From: Acidimicrobiia bacterium
GTDB taxonomy: Bacteria > Actinomycetota > Acidimicrobiia > Acidimicrobiales > CATQHL01
DNA: 63,644 nucleotides
Assembly (NCBI GenBank): GCA_009840735.1
Contig: VXNF01000031.1
Span: 1-63,644, forward strand
Direction of reading: 5' to 3'
Made by a program: the position numbers and the translations under genes. The notes beneath the pieces were generated by a model. The model searched no databases. It had not been told where the DNA came from and saw nothing but the letters and a program-made list of their open reading frames with translations. Positions 17,012-25,635 of the stretch are shown here, piece by piece. How positions within the stretch are numbered: the first letter of the stretch is position 1; every line of letters begins with the position of its first letter.

Positions 17012-18475
17012 GTGCCCGAGTCGCTTGACACTCTCGTGCTCGGACACCGGATCCGCCACGAGCGACGCCGCAAAGGCCTGACACTGGCCGCGTTGGGCGA
17101 ACTCGTGGGCCGCCCTGCGCCGTACCTTTCGCGGCTGGAGAACGGTCGGATCGAGCCCCGGCTGTCGCTGCTGGCCGACCTGGCCAAGGCTCTGGGTTGC
17201 GCAGCGGGCGACCTGTTGGGTGGCGAGGCCCCGACACGGCGCGCCGAGCTGGAGGTTCGGCTGGCTCGCATCCAGCAGACCGACGCCTACCACTCGCTGC
17301 GGCTGCCCGAACTGAAGGCCACGGCCCGACTACCCGACGTCGCCATCGAGCACATCTTGGCGCTGCACGAAGCTTGGCAAGACGGCGCCGAGGGCCGTTG
17401 CGGCGGCACCGGTGCGCCTGCGGTGGATCCGGTGCGCAGGGCGAACATCGTGCTGCGGGCACAGATGCGCGCCCGCGGCAACTACTACGGCGAGATCGAG
17501 GAGGCAGCGACGGCAGCCCTCGAGGCCGTCGCCTACCCCGGCAGCGGCCCGATCTCCGAACGCATCCTGCTGGACCTAGCCGGCCACCTGGGCTACCGGA
17601 TCGACCGGGTGCGCGACATCCCCCGTTCGACCCGCTCGGTGACAGACCTGCGCCGCCGCGTCATCTACATCCCCCAACGTGACGAGCTGCCGACACGCGC
17701 TTCCCGGTCGGTGGTGCTGTCCACGCTGGGCCACTTCGCGCTCGACCACTCCGACCCCGCCACCATCGAGGATTACCTGCGCCAGCGGGTGGAGTCCAAC
17801 TACTTCGCCGGGGCGGTGCTGGCGCCGGAGAGCCCGGCCGTGTCGCTGCTGCAGGAGGCGGCCGGGGAGGGAGACATCGCCGTCCAGGACCTCAAGGACG
17901 TCTTCTCGGTGTCCTATGAGATGGCCGCCCACCGGCTCACGAACCTCGCCACCCGCCACCTCGGAATCCCGATGCACTTCATGCGGGCCGACGAGGAGGG
18001 GCTCATCTCCAAGGCCTATGAGAACGACGACGTGCCTTTCCCGACCGCGCCCGACGGGAGCCTCGAGGGCGTGCGGATCCCCAGCTCGTGGGCGCCCCGC
18101 CAGGTGTTTCACTCCGCCGACACCTACGACACCTACGCCCAGTACACCGAGACGGAGGCCGGCGACTATTTCTGCGTCACCCAGGTCGACACCACCCGCG
18201 ACCACGGCCACACCGTGACCGTCGGCACGACCGCGGCACACGCCAGCCGCTTCCGGGGCAGCGACACAGCCCGCCGAATCGTGGCGCCGCAGCCAGCGGG
18301 CGGAGCCAGCGGCAGCGGGCAGCCGAGCGATCGCCGGGTGTGGGCCTCCGCGCGGGACCGCGAGTTCGTTCTCGGCCCGCTGACCTCGCCCGACGGCGCG
18401 CTGGCACCATCGCCGGGCGTCTCCATGAGCGAAGTCCATGCCTTCCTGGACCGCCACGCCAGCGACGCCGGCTAG
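17012..18475 (+). CDS. XRE-family regulator with ScfR/RamB-type domain
   Basis: A 487-residue transcription factor. Residues ~10-65 are an HTH_XRE domain (LVLGHRIRHERRRKGLTLAALGE, YLSRLENGRIEPRLSLL). Residues ~150-330 are an IrrE/ImmA-like region (RSVVLSTLGHFALDH, RVESNYFAGAVLAPE, VSYEMAAHRLTNLATRHLGI). The rest matches the short-chain-fatty-acyl regulator family that includes RamB, the acetate/glyoxylate repressor of corynebacteria and mycobacteria. The metalloprotease HExxH is not intact (LGHFALDH). The GTG at 17012 was chosen because it directly precedes the HTH domain. Control of the divergent SDR-hyuAB operon is inferred. Confidence 0.85.
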   Translation: MPESLDTLVLGHRIRHERRRKGLTLAALGELVGRPAPYLSRLENGRIEPRLSLLADLAKALGCAAGDLLGGEAPTRRAELEVRLARIQQTDAYHSLRLPELKATARLPDVAIEHILALHEAWQDGAEGRCGGTGAPAVDPVRRANIVLRAQMRARGNYYGEIEEAATAALEAVAYPGSGPISERILLDLAGHLGYRIDRVRDIPRSTRSVTDLRRRVIYIPQRDELPTRASRSVVLSTLGHFALDHSDPATIEDYLRQRVESNYFAGAVLAPESPAVSLLQEAAGEGDIAVQDLKDVFSVSYEMAAHRLTNLATRHLGIPMHFMRADEEGLISKAYENDDVPFPTAPDGSLEGVRIPSSWAPRQVFHSADTYDTYAQYTETEAGDYFCVTQVDTTRDHGHTVTVGTTAAHASRFRGSDTARRIVAPQPAGGASGSGQPSDRRVWASARDREFVLGPLTSPDGALAPSPGVSMSEVHAFLDRHASDAG

Positions 18476-18489
18476 CTGGCGAGGGCAGA

Positions 18490-20100
18490 TCAGGGCGCCT
18501 CCGTCAGACGCCATCGGTTGAGCGGGCTCCGGCGGGCTGGCTCGGTCTGCTCGATCTCTCCAGCCTCCTCGAGCCAGCGCAGGTGCTTGAGCGCTCCCTG
18601 GGGAGTCATCGCCAGCGCTTCAGCGAGCGTCCTTGTGGGAAGGGGACCGCCCGCCAACAATTCTCGGATACGCACGCGGGGATCGGTCGCTGCCGGGACA
18701 CTCGGCGACGGCCGAGCTCTGGCGGTCACCTGCGTCTCCGTGCGCTGACAGGGCACAACCTCGGCGTCGGCGGGTTCGCTCTGCGGGGAACGCCGGAACG
18801 CGTAGCCGCCAGAGCGGATAGTCATCGTCGTTTCGCGGATGCGGTCAGCGAGTTCGGGCTCTCCGTTGCCAGCGGCGCGGAGTTCTCGAGCGACGGCGAC
18901 GAGCCCCGACCCGCGGTTCTCACACACGGTTCGGTTCGTGCGCGGGATCTCGACATCTTCGAGGAGTTTCGCCAGATACGAGTTTCGTGAGGAGGTGTGG
19001 GGCTCGGTGAACAGGCGTGAACGGTTGACGTCGCCGTGGAAGCCGCCGGGGTTCGTGACCGCGAGGCGGTCCGGATAAGTCTCAATGCGCACCTGGGCGC
19101 CCTGGGCGAGTGGGTGGTAGTCGCGGTGGAGCAGGGCGTTGACGACCACCTCCCGGACGGCCTCGTCGGGGTATTCCCAGACATCTTGACGACCCGCGCC
19201 GGAAACGACCGCCCGGCGCGTGCTGTTGCGCCGCACTGCTGCCTGCGCCATGGCGACCATGACCGGGATCGAGCCGTCGATCGACTCGTTGTCAAGGAAC
19301 CGAGTGCCGTCGCCAAACGGTTCGCCATTGATCGTCGGAAACGCAACAAACGTGACGTTCAGCTGCGGAACGAACTGCTGGGGGTAACGACCGAGCGCCA
19401 TCAGGCCGGCCAAGGTGACCGAAGGGTCAAGGCCGCCTCCCACTAGGACGCGGTGCATCCGAAGGAGCTCTTCGTCGTCTGCGCCAGCCAGTGCGGGACC
19501 TCGCCGCCTGCGAACGCGACTGAGCAGCGCGGCGACCAGATCCTCATCCAGATCCGACGGCCGAGCACCCTCGACCACCGCGACATCATCCCGCGGCTGC
19601 CCGCGCCCCGACATCAGTACATGGATCTCATAGGTACTTAGCCTGCGGTCGCCGTCGTGGGTGCGGGTGTACGTCCCGCCCTCAAGACCGCGGCGGCGGA
19701 CATAGCAGGGTTTGCGCCCTGCTGGCAGTTCGTCCACCAGCGCCACGACCACCGGGCAGCCGTCCACGCCGGCGACGTCGATGTCGGGGCGAATCGGCGG
19801 CTCGAGGTCCTCGGCGCAGGTCGAGGCCAGGTCATTGGCCAGTCGGGCGACGTCCACGGGCACCGGGCGGAAGTCGCTGTCGCTGAGCCCCAGGATCACC
19901 ACGCCGCCCTGCGTGTTGGCGAATGCGCACACGGAGTTGCGGACCGAACGCGGTAGCCCACCGGCCGCCGCCTTGATCTCAACGCCGCGTAGATCGGTAC
20001 CCGCCTCGCGAGCGCGCCGCACCGCCTCGTCCACCCAACCCTGGAACTCGGAGGGCGGACCATCGCCGAACCTGCTCGAAGGCGTTGCTCCCACGGCCAC
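18490..20100 (-). CDS. AlbA_2/Schlafen-type ATP-binding protein with winged helix
   Basis: A 536-residue protein from GTG. Residues ~20-150 are an AlbA_2 (Schlafen-type) domain: LRGVEIKAAAGGLPRSVRNSVCAFANTQGGVVILG. Residues ~250-420 are an HATPase_c_4-type domain: YPDEAVREVVVNALLHRDY, LAVTNPGGFHGDVN and ENRGSGLVAVARELR are the N and G boxes. A C-terminal winged helix follows (IRELLAGGPLPTRTLAEALAMTPQGALKHLRWLEEAG). This architecture is common in accessory and defence islands. It ends 14 bp from the convergent RamB-like gene. The 97 bases upstream are AT-rich with TATAAC close to the GTG. Confidence 0.85.
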   Translation of the reverse strand: MAVGATPSSRFGDGPPSEFQGWVDEAVRRAREAGTDLRGVEIKAAAGGLPRSVRNSVCAFANTQGGVVILGLSDSDFRPVPVDVARLANDLASTCAEDLEPPIRPDIDVAGVDGCPVVVALVDELPAGRKPCYVRRRGLEGGTYTRTHDGDRRLSTYEIHVLMSGRGQPRDDVAVVEGARPSDLDEDLVAALLSRVRRRRGPALAGADDEELLRMHRVLVGGGLDPSVTLAGLMALGRYPQQFVPQLNVTFVAFPTINGEPFGDGTRFLDNESIDGSIPVMVAMAQAAVRRNSTRRAVVSGAGRQDVWEYPDEAVREVVVNALLHRDYHPLAQGAQVRIETYPDRLAVTNPGGFHGDVNRSRLFTEPHTSSRNSYLAKLLEDVEIPRTNRTVCENRGSGLVAVARELRAAGNGEPELADRIRETTMTIRSGGYAFRRSPQSEPADAEVVPCQRTETQVTARARPSPSVPAATDPRVRIRELLAGGPLPTRTLAEALAMTPQGALKHLRWLEEAGEIEQTEPARRSPLNRWRLTEAP

Positions 20101-20197
20101 AACCGTAGCGGGTTGTTATACTTAATACTCCGTTGTAAGTCTCACAACTCAACGGTGGGGCTCCAAACCGGCATGGCCGTGAGACCTGGGACCGGAT

Positions 20198-20671
20198 CTA
20201 GGGCAGCAGGTCAGCTACGTGCGATGACTCACCGGGGATCATCGGCCGAGAGCCGTAGCCGGCCCACAGCTGATCGATGCCGCTGTGGGGATGGGCAGAC
20301 ACCACATTGCGCACCACTGGCTCGCCGCGCAAGCGGATTCGGGCGTAGCGGGAGTGGATCTTGGCTGCCTGGTAGTCCACCCAGTGTCGTCCGACATACT
20401 TGGCGTCGAACACGACGACCGCAGGCTCGGCGCCGAGGCGTAGTACGACAACGTCGGGGGTGATCACATTCTGCGCAAGTCTGCGATCCGGGTGTGGCAC
20501 ATGTTCTAGTCTCTGCCATCCTCGTCCGCTTGCTGTGATCCTCGGCTCGAAAGCCACATGCACGTCGCCCTCGAACCGCACAGTGGCTCCGGCTGGAATC
20601 TCTAGTCGTATCGGCAGTAACGAAACAACGACGATTCTGAAACAGACATGCGTGCCAGCGCGGAGGAGCAT
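20198..20671 (-). CDS. Short PD-(D/E)XK nuclease-like protein, possibly truncated
   Basis: 157 residues if the ATG at 20671 is used. The core ITPDVVVLRL...AVVVFDAKYVG fits the D-Xn-DxK catalytic motif of PD-(D/E)XK nucleases and resembles the C-terminal nuclease part of DUF2357/McrC-like proteins. Those proteins are several hundred residues long and no N-terminal part is visible upstream, where the next 66 bases separate it from another gene. It may be a remnant of a larger restriction-type gene or a free-standing small nuclease. Start uncertain and family assignment tentative. Confidence 0.5.
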   Translation of the reverse strand: MLLRAGTHVCFRIVVVSLLPIRLEIPAGATVRFEGDVHVAFEPRITASGRGWQRLEHVPHPDRRLAQNVITPDVVVLRLGAEPAVVVFDAKYVGRHWVDYQAAKIHSRYARIRLRGEPVVRNVVSAHPHSGIDQLWAGYGSRPMIPGESSHVADLLP

Positions 20672-20737
20672 CCCGCCGCGCCGGTCGCGGACTCGCGCGA
20701 CGCGCCCGGAACTCTGCTAACGAGAACGTCTAGCGGC

Positions 20738-21568
20738 TCAGGCCAGTTCGAGGGTCTTGAAGGCCCTCACCTGCTCGGTGATGGCGCGCTCGGTGGGCAG
20801 GCGTTCGATGCTCGAGGCGCCGAAGAACCCCACGCTGGCGGGAAGCCTCGCCAGCGCGTCGCCCACGCTCGACGGCTCGTCGAAGGGCCCGCCGTGGCAG
20901 ATGACCAGGAGATCGTCGCGCACCCCGTGACCGGCCGCGGCGATCGCCTGCACGGTGTCGATGGCCTCGTCGAAAGTCAAGGCATCGGTGGCGCCGATGC
21001 TGCCCGAGGTGGTGAGCCCCACATGGGCCACGAGCATGTCCGCGCCCGCCTCGGCCATCAGTTCAGCCTGGCTCTCGTCGAACACGTAAGGGGCGGTGAA
21101 CAGGTCGAGGTCGTGGGCGATTCGGATGGCTTCGACCTCTTTGTCGAAGCCCATTCCGGTGCCTTCCAGGTTGCCCCGGAATGAGCCGTCGATGAGCCCG
21201 ACCGTCGGGAAGTTCTGGACGCCCGAGAAGCCGATCTCCTTCAACTGCTTCAGGAACACCGGCATGAGGCGGAACGGGTCGGTGCCGCAGACCCCTGCCA
21301 GGACCGGCGTGTCGGTCACCACGGGAAGCACCTCGGCGGCCATCTCGGTGACGATCCCGTTGGCGTCGCCGTATGGCATGAGACCGGCCAGCGAGCCACG
21401 GCCGGCCATGCGATACCGCCCGGAGTTGTAGATGATGATGAGGTCGGCCCCGCCCGCCTCGGCGCATTTGGCGGAGATGCCGGTGCCCGCGCCGCAGCCC
21501 ACCACGGGCCGCCCGGCGGCCACCTCGGCGCCGACTCGCCGGAGGATCTCGCTGCGTGAGATTGCCAT
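20738..21568 (-). CDS. PEP-hydrolase-like TIM-barrel protein
   Basis: A 276-residue TIM-barrel protein of the phosphoenolpyruvate-hydrolase-like family. Recognisable parts are the start ISRSEILRRV, GCGAGTGISAKCAEAGGADLI, YNSGRYRMAGRGSLAGLMPYGDAN, VLAGVCGTDPF, GFSGVQNFPTVGLIDG and MLVAHVGLTTSGSIG. In bacteria and fungi it is found beside, or fused to, a Tm-1-like domain, exactly as here. The reaction is not firmly established. Start ATG behind AGGAGCGG, 10 bp after the Tm-1-like gene. Confidence 0.87.
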   Translation of the reverse strand: MAISRSEILRRVGAEVAAGRPVVGCGAGTGISAKCAEAGGADLIIIYNSGRYRMAGRGSLAGLMPYGDANGIVTEMAAEVLPVVTDTPVLAGVCGTDPFRLMPVFLKQLKEIGFSGVQNFPTVGLIDGSFRGNLEGTGMGFDKEVEAIRIAHDLDLFTAPYVFDESQAELMAEAGADMLVAHVGLTTSGSIGATDALTFDEAIDTVQAIAAAGHGVRDDLLVICHGGPFDEPSSVGDALARLPASVGFFGASSIERLPTERAITEQVRAFKTLELA

Positions 21569-21578
21569 TGGGCCGCTC

Positions 21579-22814
21579 CTAGTTGCTCACGCCGGCCAGC
21601 ATCTCCAGAAGCGTGTTGGCTGCTCGGTCGGCGAACTCCGGATCGTTGATGTTGTGGTCTATCTCGTGGACACCGATGTCGGCCCGCAGGCCGCGGCGGA
21701 TGGCGTCGAAGCACGCTCCGTCGGCCTCGGGGTCCCAGAACCTCTCCCCCTCGCTGTCCAGCATCGAAGTGCCCCGCAGTGGCAGCAGCACCGCAGTCGG
21801 GGCCGTGGCCCGGTTGACGGCGGCGGCCAGCATCTCGCCGATCCGGGCGTTCTCCTCGACATTCGTGCGCAGCAAGGTGACGTTGGGGTTCCACTGGTAC
21901 AGATTCCGATCCCTGTAGCGGTCTGGGACGGTGTCGATGGAATCGAAGTTGGCCATGTCGACGCAGCCCGGCACCACCACCGCTGGGATGCCGGCGGCGG
22001 AGGCGGCCTTGCAGCGGTCCGGTCCGGCGCTGAAGACGCCGCCGCAGACATAGTCGGCCAGCTCGGTGGTCGTGATGTCCAGCGAGCCGGCGATGTAGCC
22101 GTCGGCGATCAGGGCCTCCATGGTGTTGCCGCCGATGCCGGTGGCGTGAAACACCAGAACCTCATAGCCGCCATCCTCGACGACGCCGCGGGCCCGCTCC
22201 ACACACGTCGTCGTGTTGCCGAACATGGAGGCGGTGACCAGCGGACGCTCCTCGCCCGCCGAGGGGCGCTCCAGGCGCACCATGCCGGCGACCGCCCCCG
22301 CGGCGTTGGCGAAGATGGCCCGACTGATGCTGTTGATGCCGGCCACGTCCACGATCGACGGGATGAAGGTGATGTCCCTGGCACCGGCGTAGGCGCTGAC
22401 GTCGCCGCCGGCCACGGTGGACACCATCACCTTGGGCACACCCACCGGCAGGACGCGCATCCCCGTCGTGGCGATGGAGGTGCCGCCGGTGCCGCCCATG
22501 CCGATGATCCCCCCGAGCCGCCCCTCGTCGTAGAGCCGGCGAACCACGACCGCCAGGCCGGCGGCCATGGTCTGCATCGCCTCGTCCTTGTGCTCGCCCG
22601 AGGAGAAGTGGGCGATGTCACGGCCCGCGGCCGCGGCCACCTCGAACCGGGTGACATCGGGCTCGAGCCCGGGCGCCCCCATAGTTCCGAAGTCGATCAC
22701 CAGCGTGTCCACTCCTTGGGCCTCAATGAGGCCCTTCACGAAGGCGAACTCGGCGCCCTTGGTGTCCAGCGCGCCGATGATGGCCACCGTCGTGGGATTG
22801 CCGCTGCTGCTCAT
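21579..22814 (-). CDS. Tm-1-like ATP-binding protein (UPF0261)
   Basis: A 411-residue protein matching the Tm-1-like/UPF0261 family: VAIIGALDTKGAEFAFVKGLI at the start, IGMGGTGGTSIATTGMRVLPVGVPK, YAGARDITFIPSIVDVAGIN, VFHATGIGGNTMEALI, and NRATAPTAVLLPLRG. The family is named after the tomato protein that blocks tobamovirus replication. Bacterial members have no agreed function. ATG 22814 was chosen for its GGGAGG site rather than a GTG 36 bases upstream. Operon partner of the PEP-hydrolase-like gene. Confidence 0.88.
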   Translation of the reverse strand: MSSSGNPTTVAIIGALDTKGAEFAFVKGLIEAQGVDTLVIDFGTMGAPGLEPDVTRFEVAAAAGRDIAHFSSGEHKDEAMQTMAAGLAVVVRRLYDEGRLGGIIGMGGTGGTSIATTGMRVLPVGVPKVMVSTVAGGDVSAYAGARDITFIPSIVDVAGINSISRAIFANAAGAVAGMVRLERPSAGEERPLVTASMFGNTTTCVERARGVVEDGGYEVLVFHATGIGGNTMEALIADGYIAGSLDITTTELADYVCGGVFSAGPDRCKAASAAGIPAVVVPGCVDMANFDSIDTVPDRYRDRNLYQWNPNVTLLRTNVEENARIGEMLAAAVNRATAPTAVLLPLRGTSMLDSEGERFWDPEADGACFDAIRRGLRADIGVHEIDHNINDPEFADRAANTLLEMLAGVSN

Positions 22815-22915
22815 ACCGGACCTCCCTGTGGATGCAGTGGATAACCGCACGAACCGGCGCGCCGAACGCCACCGGAGATAGGCGCGGGCAGGCGCTTGTC
22901 CCCGCCAGCGCGATG

Positions 22916-23626
22916 CTACGTCTGGTCGTTCAGCCGGGCGCGCAGGGCGGCAAGCTCGGCCTCAGCAGTCTTGGCTCGGGCCTCGGCGGCGGTGGCTCGG
23001 GCCTCGGCGGCGTCTCGCTCGCGGCGGGTGTCATCGGGGTCAGACAGCCAGCGGCCGGTCCGGTAGTCGCGGAAGCGTAGGCGGTGCGTCTCGGCGTAGA
23101 CGTCCAGACCGAGCACGCCGCTGCGGCCGACGAGGCGACCGTCGCCGTCGGGCACCACCTCGATCGGTTTCCAGGTGTCGCCCGCTCGGCGGTCGCCCTG
23201 CAGTCGCGGCTCATAGAAGCCCAGGCCGCTGGGGTCGAACCGCCAGTACTCGTCCGCGCCGACCTCCAGGTAGATGGCCGGCTTGTCATCGGTGTCCCTG
23301 CCGTGGGTCGTCCCTGAGGCGATCTCCAGCACCAAGGCGGGCGGCGCGCCGACGTCCCAGATCCGGTAGCTGACGTCCTGCTCTATAGCTCCAGCGTCCA
23401 CGCCGAAGCACACCATCACGTCGGGCACCACGAAGGCGGTTCGCGGCATCGGTCGGTAGTAGACGTTCAGTTCTTGGCCCACATAGCAGTCGGGGCGGTG
23501 GGCGAAATGGGCGCTGAGGGCACCGTAGGCATGGAACTGCGCGCGCACATGGCGCGGTGACTCACCCATCTCGGGCGCCGTCGCGGGATACGCCACGGCG
23601 GGGTCCACCTCGAGTAGGACATCCAT
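22916..23626 (-). CDS. Uma2 family endonuclease-like protein (DUF820) with coiled-coil tail
   Basis: A 236-residue protein. Residues ~45-170 are a Uma2 domain of the PD-(D/E)XK superfamily: FVVPDVMVCFG (the PD), PPALVLEIASGTTHGRD (E-x-A/S), KPAIYLEVGADEYWRFDP. Residues ~195-236 are an Ala/Glu/Arg-rich helix likely to form a coiled coil (RRERDAAEARATAAEARA). Uma2 genes are frequent in accessory DNA of actinobacteria and cyanobacteria; cellular role unknown. Confidence 0.85.
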   Translation of the reverse strand: MDVLLEVDPAVAYPATAPEMGESPRHVRAQFHAYGALSAHFAHRPDCYVGQELNVYYRPMPRTAFVVPDVMVCFGVDAGAIEQDVSYRIWDVGAPPALVLEIASGTTHGRDTDDKPAIYLEVGADEYWRFDPSGLGFYEPRLQGDRRAGDTWKPIEVVPDGDGRLVGRSGVLGLDVYAETHRLRFRDYRTGRWLSDPDDTRRERDAAEARATAAEARAKTAEAELAALRARLNDQT

Positions 23627-23893
23627 GTCCGCCTCCCATTCCGCGGCACCGGTGGCCCGGTCGCCGCCTCGACCGCCAGCCTAGCCCGACCGACCCACCG
23701 CTGCGCAGAACACCTACCATGCGAATAGGTTACAATTGATTCTATTGATTTTCCATTATTTATGATCTAACAGGTGGGAACGCCTGCGCAGTGCCGGCCG
23801 CTCCCTGCAGCTTGGACCATCCTACGGACGGCAGCCGCGATCTGCGGTCGGCGGGGAGTGTGCCGGACCGCTCCCTGCGTGCTGCTGCGCCCT
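23627..23893. other. Intergenic region with AT-rich patch
   Basis: 267 bases without a gene between two minus-strand genes (Uma2, downstream, and the carboxyltransferase 3' end). Bases 23719-23771 are strikingly AT-rich for this genome and could hold the Uma2 promoter. The phrase CCGCTCCCTGC occurs twice, near 23800 and 23870. No hairpin with a U tract was found. Confidence 0.4.
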
Positions 23894-25420
23894 TCAGACC
23901 GGGGGGATTCCGTGGTGGCGGGCACTGAAGCGGCGGTCCTTGCCGGCGGCGAGGGCGAGGCGGCGGATTACCTCCTCGCGCAGGTCCTGCGGCTCGACCA
24001 CAGCGTCAACCACCAGGTCCGAGGCTAGGCGCAGCAAGTCCACGTCGGCCTCGTAGGCCGCTCGCTGGGATGCGATGTAGGCCTCCCGCTCGGCGGGGTC
24101 GGCGATAGCGGCGATCTTGTTGGCGAACACGGCGTTCACGGCGGCGTCGGGGCCCATGACGGCGATGGAGGCGCTCGGCAGCGCCAGGCAAGCGTCGGGA
24201 CCGAAGGCCGGCCCGCACATGGCGTAGAGCCCGGCGCCGTAGGCCTTGCGCACGATGACCGAGACCTGCGGCACGGTGGCCTCGGAGACGGCGGTGATCA
24301 TCTTGGCGCCGTGGCGGATGATGCCGCCCCGCTCCACCGCGGTGCCGATCATGAACCCCGGCACGTCGCATAGATAGATCAGCGCCACGTTGAAGGCGTC
24401 ACACAACCAGATGAAGCGCGCCGCCTTGTCGGCGGAGTCGCTGAACAGCACCCCGCCCTTGACCGCAGGGTTGTTGGCCAGCACGCCCACCGAGTTGCCA
24501 CCGAGGCGGGCGAGGCCCACGATCAACTCCGGGGCGAAGCCGGGCTTCAACTCGAAGAAGCTGTCGGCGTCCACAAGCCCGTCGATGACCCGGCGCATGT
24601 CGTAACCCTGCGTCGCCTCGGCGGGTATGGCCGATCCGTCCAGCACGCGGGACGGCGGCGCCGATTCCGTCGGCGGCGGGGGCTCGCGCCAGCAGGTCGG
24701 CAGGTAGGAGAACCACGCTCGGGCCGCCTCGATGGCGGACTCGTCGTCGGCGAACAAGTTGTCCCCGCAACCCGAGACGGTGGCGTGCATGCGGGCGCCG
24801 CCCATCTCCTCCAGCGACACCACCTCGCCGATCACCACCTCGGCCATGCGCGGCGACCCCAAGTACATCGAGGCGTTGGCCTCCACCATGAAAACCACGT
24901 CGCAGAACGCCGGAATGTAGGCGCCCCCGGCCGCGGAGGGACCGAACAGGCAGCAGATCTGCGGCGCCCGCCCCGACAACCGCACCTGATTGTAAAAGAT
25001 CCGCCCTGCGCCGCGGCGGCCGGGGAACAGGTCCACCTGATCGGTGATGCGCGCCCCCGCGGAGTCCACCAGCCAGAAGATCGGCAGCTCGTTGGCCAAG
25101 GCCACCTCGGTGGCGCGGATGATCTTCTCGACGGTTCGGGCGCCCCACGAGCCGGCCTTGACCGTCGGATCGTTGGCGACAGCCACCGCCGGGCGGCCCT
25201 CGACGAGGCCACGGCCCGTCACCACGCCGTCGGCCGGCAGCCCGTCGGCGGCAGCGTTGGCCAGCTGGGCGTCCTCCACGAACGTGTCGGCGTCGAACAG
25301 CAGCGTCAAGCGGTCGCGCACGTAGAGCTTGTTCTGACGGTCCAGCTTGGCGGCGCCCGCCTCGGTGGGTGCCTCGGTGGCGGCCCGCGCCTCCGCCAGC
25401 CGCCGCGGAACGTCGCTCAT
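23894..25420 (-). CDS. Acyl-CoA carboxylase beta (carboxyltransferase) subunit
   Basis: A 508-residue biotin-dependent carboxyltransferase, 3-methylcrotonyl-/propionyl-CoA carboxylase beta type. Key blocks: KLYVRDRLTLLFD, DGVVTGRGLVEGRPV-like segment, WLVDSAGARITDQVDLFPG, GRIFYNQVRLSG (MCC-type), GPSAAGGAYIPAFCD oxyanion hole, and second-half LCDVPGFMIGTAVERGGIIRHGAKM plus RKAYGAGLYAMCGPAFGPD. No biotin carboxylase/carrier subunit is next to it, so the alpha subunit must come from elsewhere. ATG at 25420 preferred over GTG at 25432. Substrate not fixed. Confidence 0.9.
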   Translation of the reverse strand: MSDVPRRLAEARAATEAPTEAGAAKLDRQNKLYVRDRLTLLFDADTFVEDAQLANAAADGLPADGVVTGRGLVEGRPAVAVANDPTVKAGSWGARTVEKIIRATEVALANELPIFWLVDSAGARITDQVDLFPGRRGAGRIFYNQVRLSGRAPQICCLFGPSAAGGAYIPAFCDVVFMVEANASMYLGSPRMAEVVIGEVVSLEEMGGARMHATVSGCGDNLFADDESAIEAARAWFSYLPTCWREPPPPTESAPPSRVLDGSAIPAEATQGYDMRRVIDGLVDADSFFELKPGFAPELIVGLARLGGNSVGVLANNPAVKGGVLFSDSADKAARFIWLCDAFNVALIYLCDVPGFMIGTAVERGGIIRHGAKMITAVSEATVPQVSVIVRKAYGAGLYAMCGPAFGPDACLALPSASIAVMGPDAAVNAVFANKIAAIADPAEREAYIASQRAAYEADVDLLRLASDLVVDAVVEPQDLREEVIRRLALAAGKDRRFSARHHGIPPV

Positions 25421-25473
25421 CGTCGCCCCCACGCCATGGGGCCAGCCTAAGTCGGGGCCCTAGACCGCAGCCG

Positions 25474-25488
25474 TATCTGCGCCAGATA
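25474..25488. promoter_or_regulatory. 15-bp perfect palindrome, candidate operator
   Basis: TATCTG-CGC-CAGATA, 54 bases upstream of the carboxyltransferase ATG (minus strand). Both arms match exactly. A regulator site is possible; nothing else supports it. Confidence 0.3.
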
Positions 25489-25562
25489 GGCCGGAAGCCC
25501 GCTAATGGGGGTGTCGGCGCAGCACCTCGGGGTTCTCGAAGGCGATCCGCCCCCTTTACGCC

Positions 25563-25592
25563 CCCTAGCAGCTCGAGGCAAACCTGCTAGGG
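25563..25592 (-). terminator. Stem-loop after lipoprotein gene
   Basis: CCCTAGCAG (25563-25571) pairs perfectly with CTGCTAGGG (25584-25592), a 9-bp stem with a 12-base loop. It lies 43 bases past the lipoprotein stop on the minus strand. There is no U tract, so it may act as a Rho-type or transcript-end hairpin. Confidence 0.4.
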
Positions 25593-25635
25593 CTGGCCCG
25601 CCGGCGGCGACCTCTGCGGCGCGGCACCGTCGCAG

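Noticed and set aside
20101-20197. Defined promoter for the first Schlafen-type gene
   Set aside because: AT-rich, with TATAAC near the start, but no -35 box at workable spacing, so it was not listed as a promoter.
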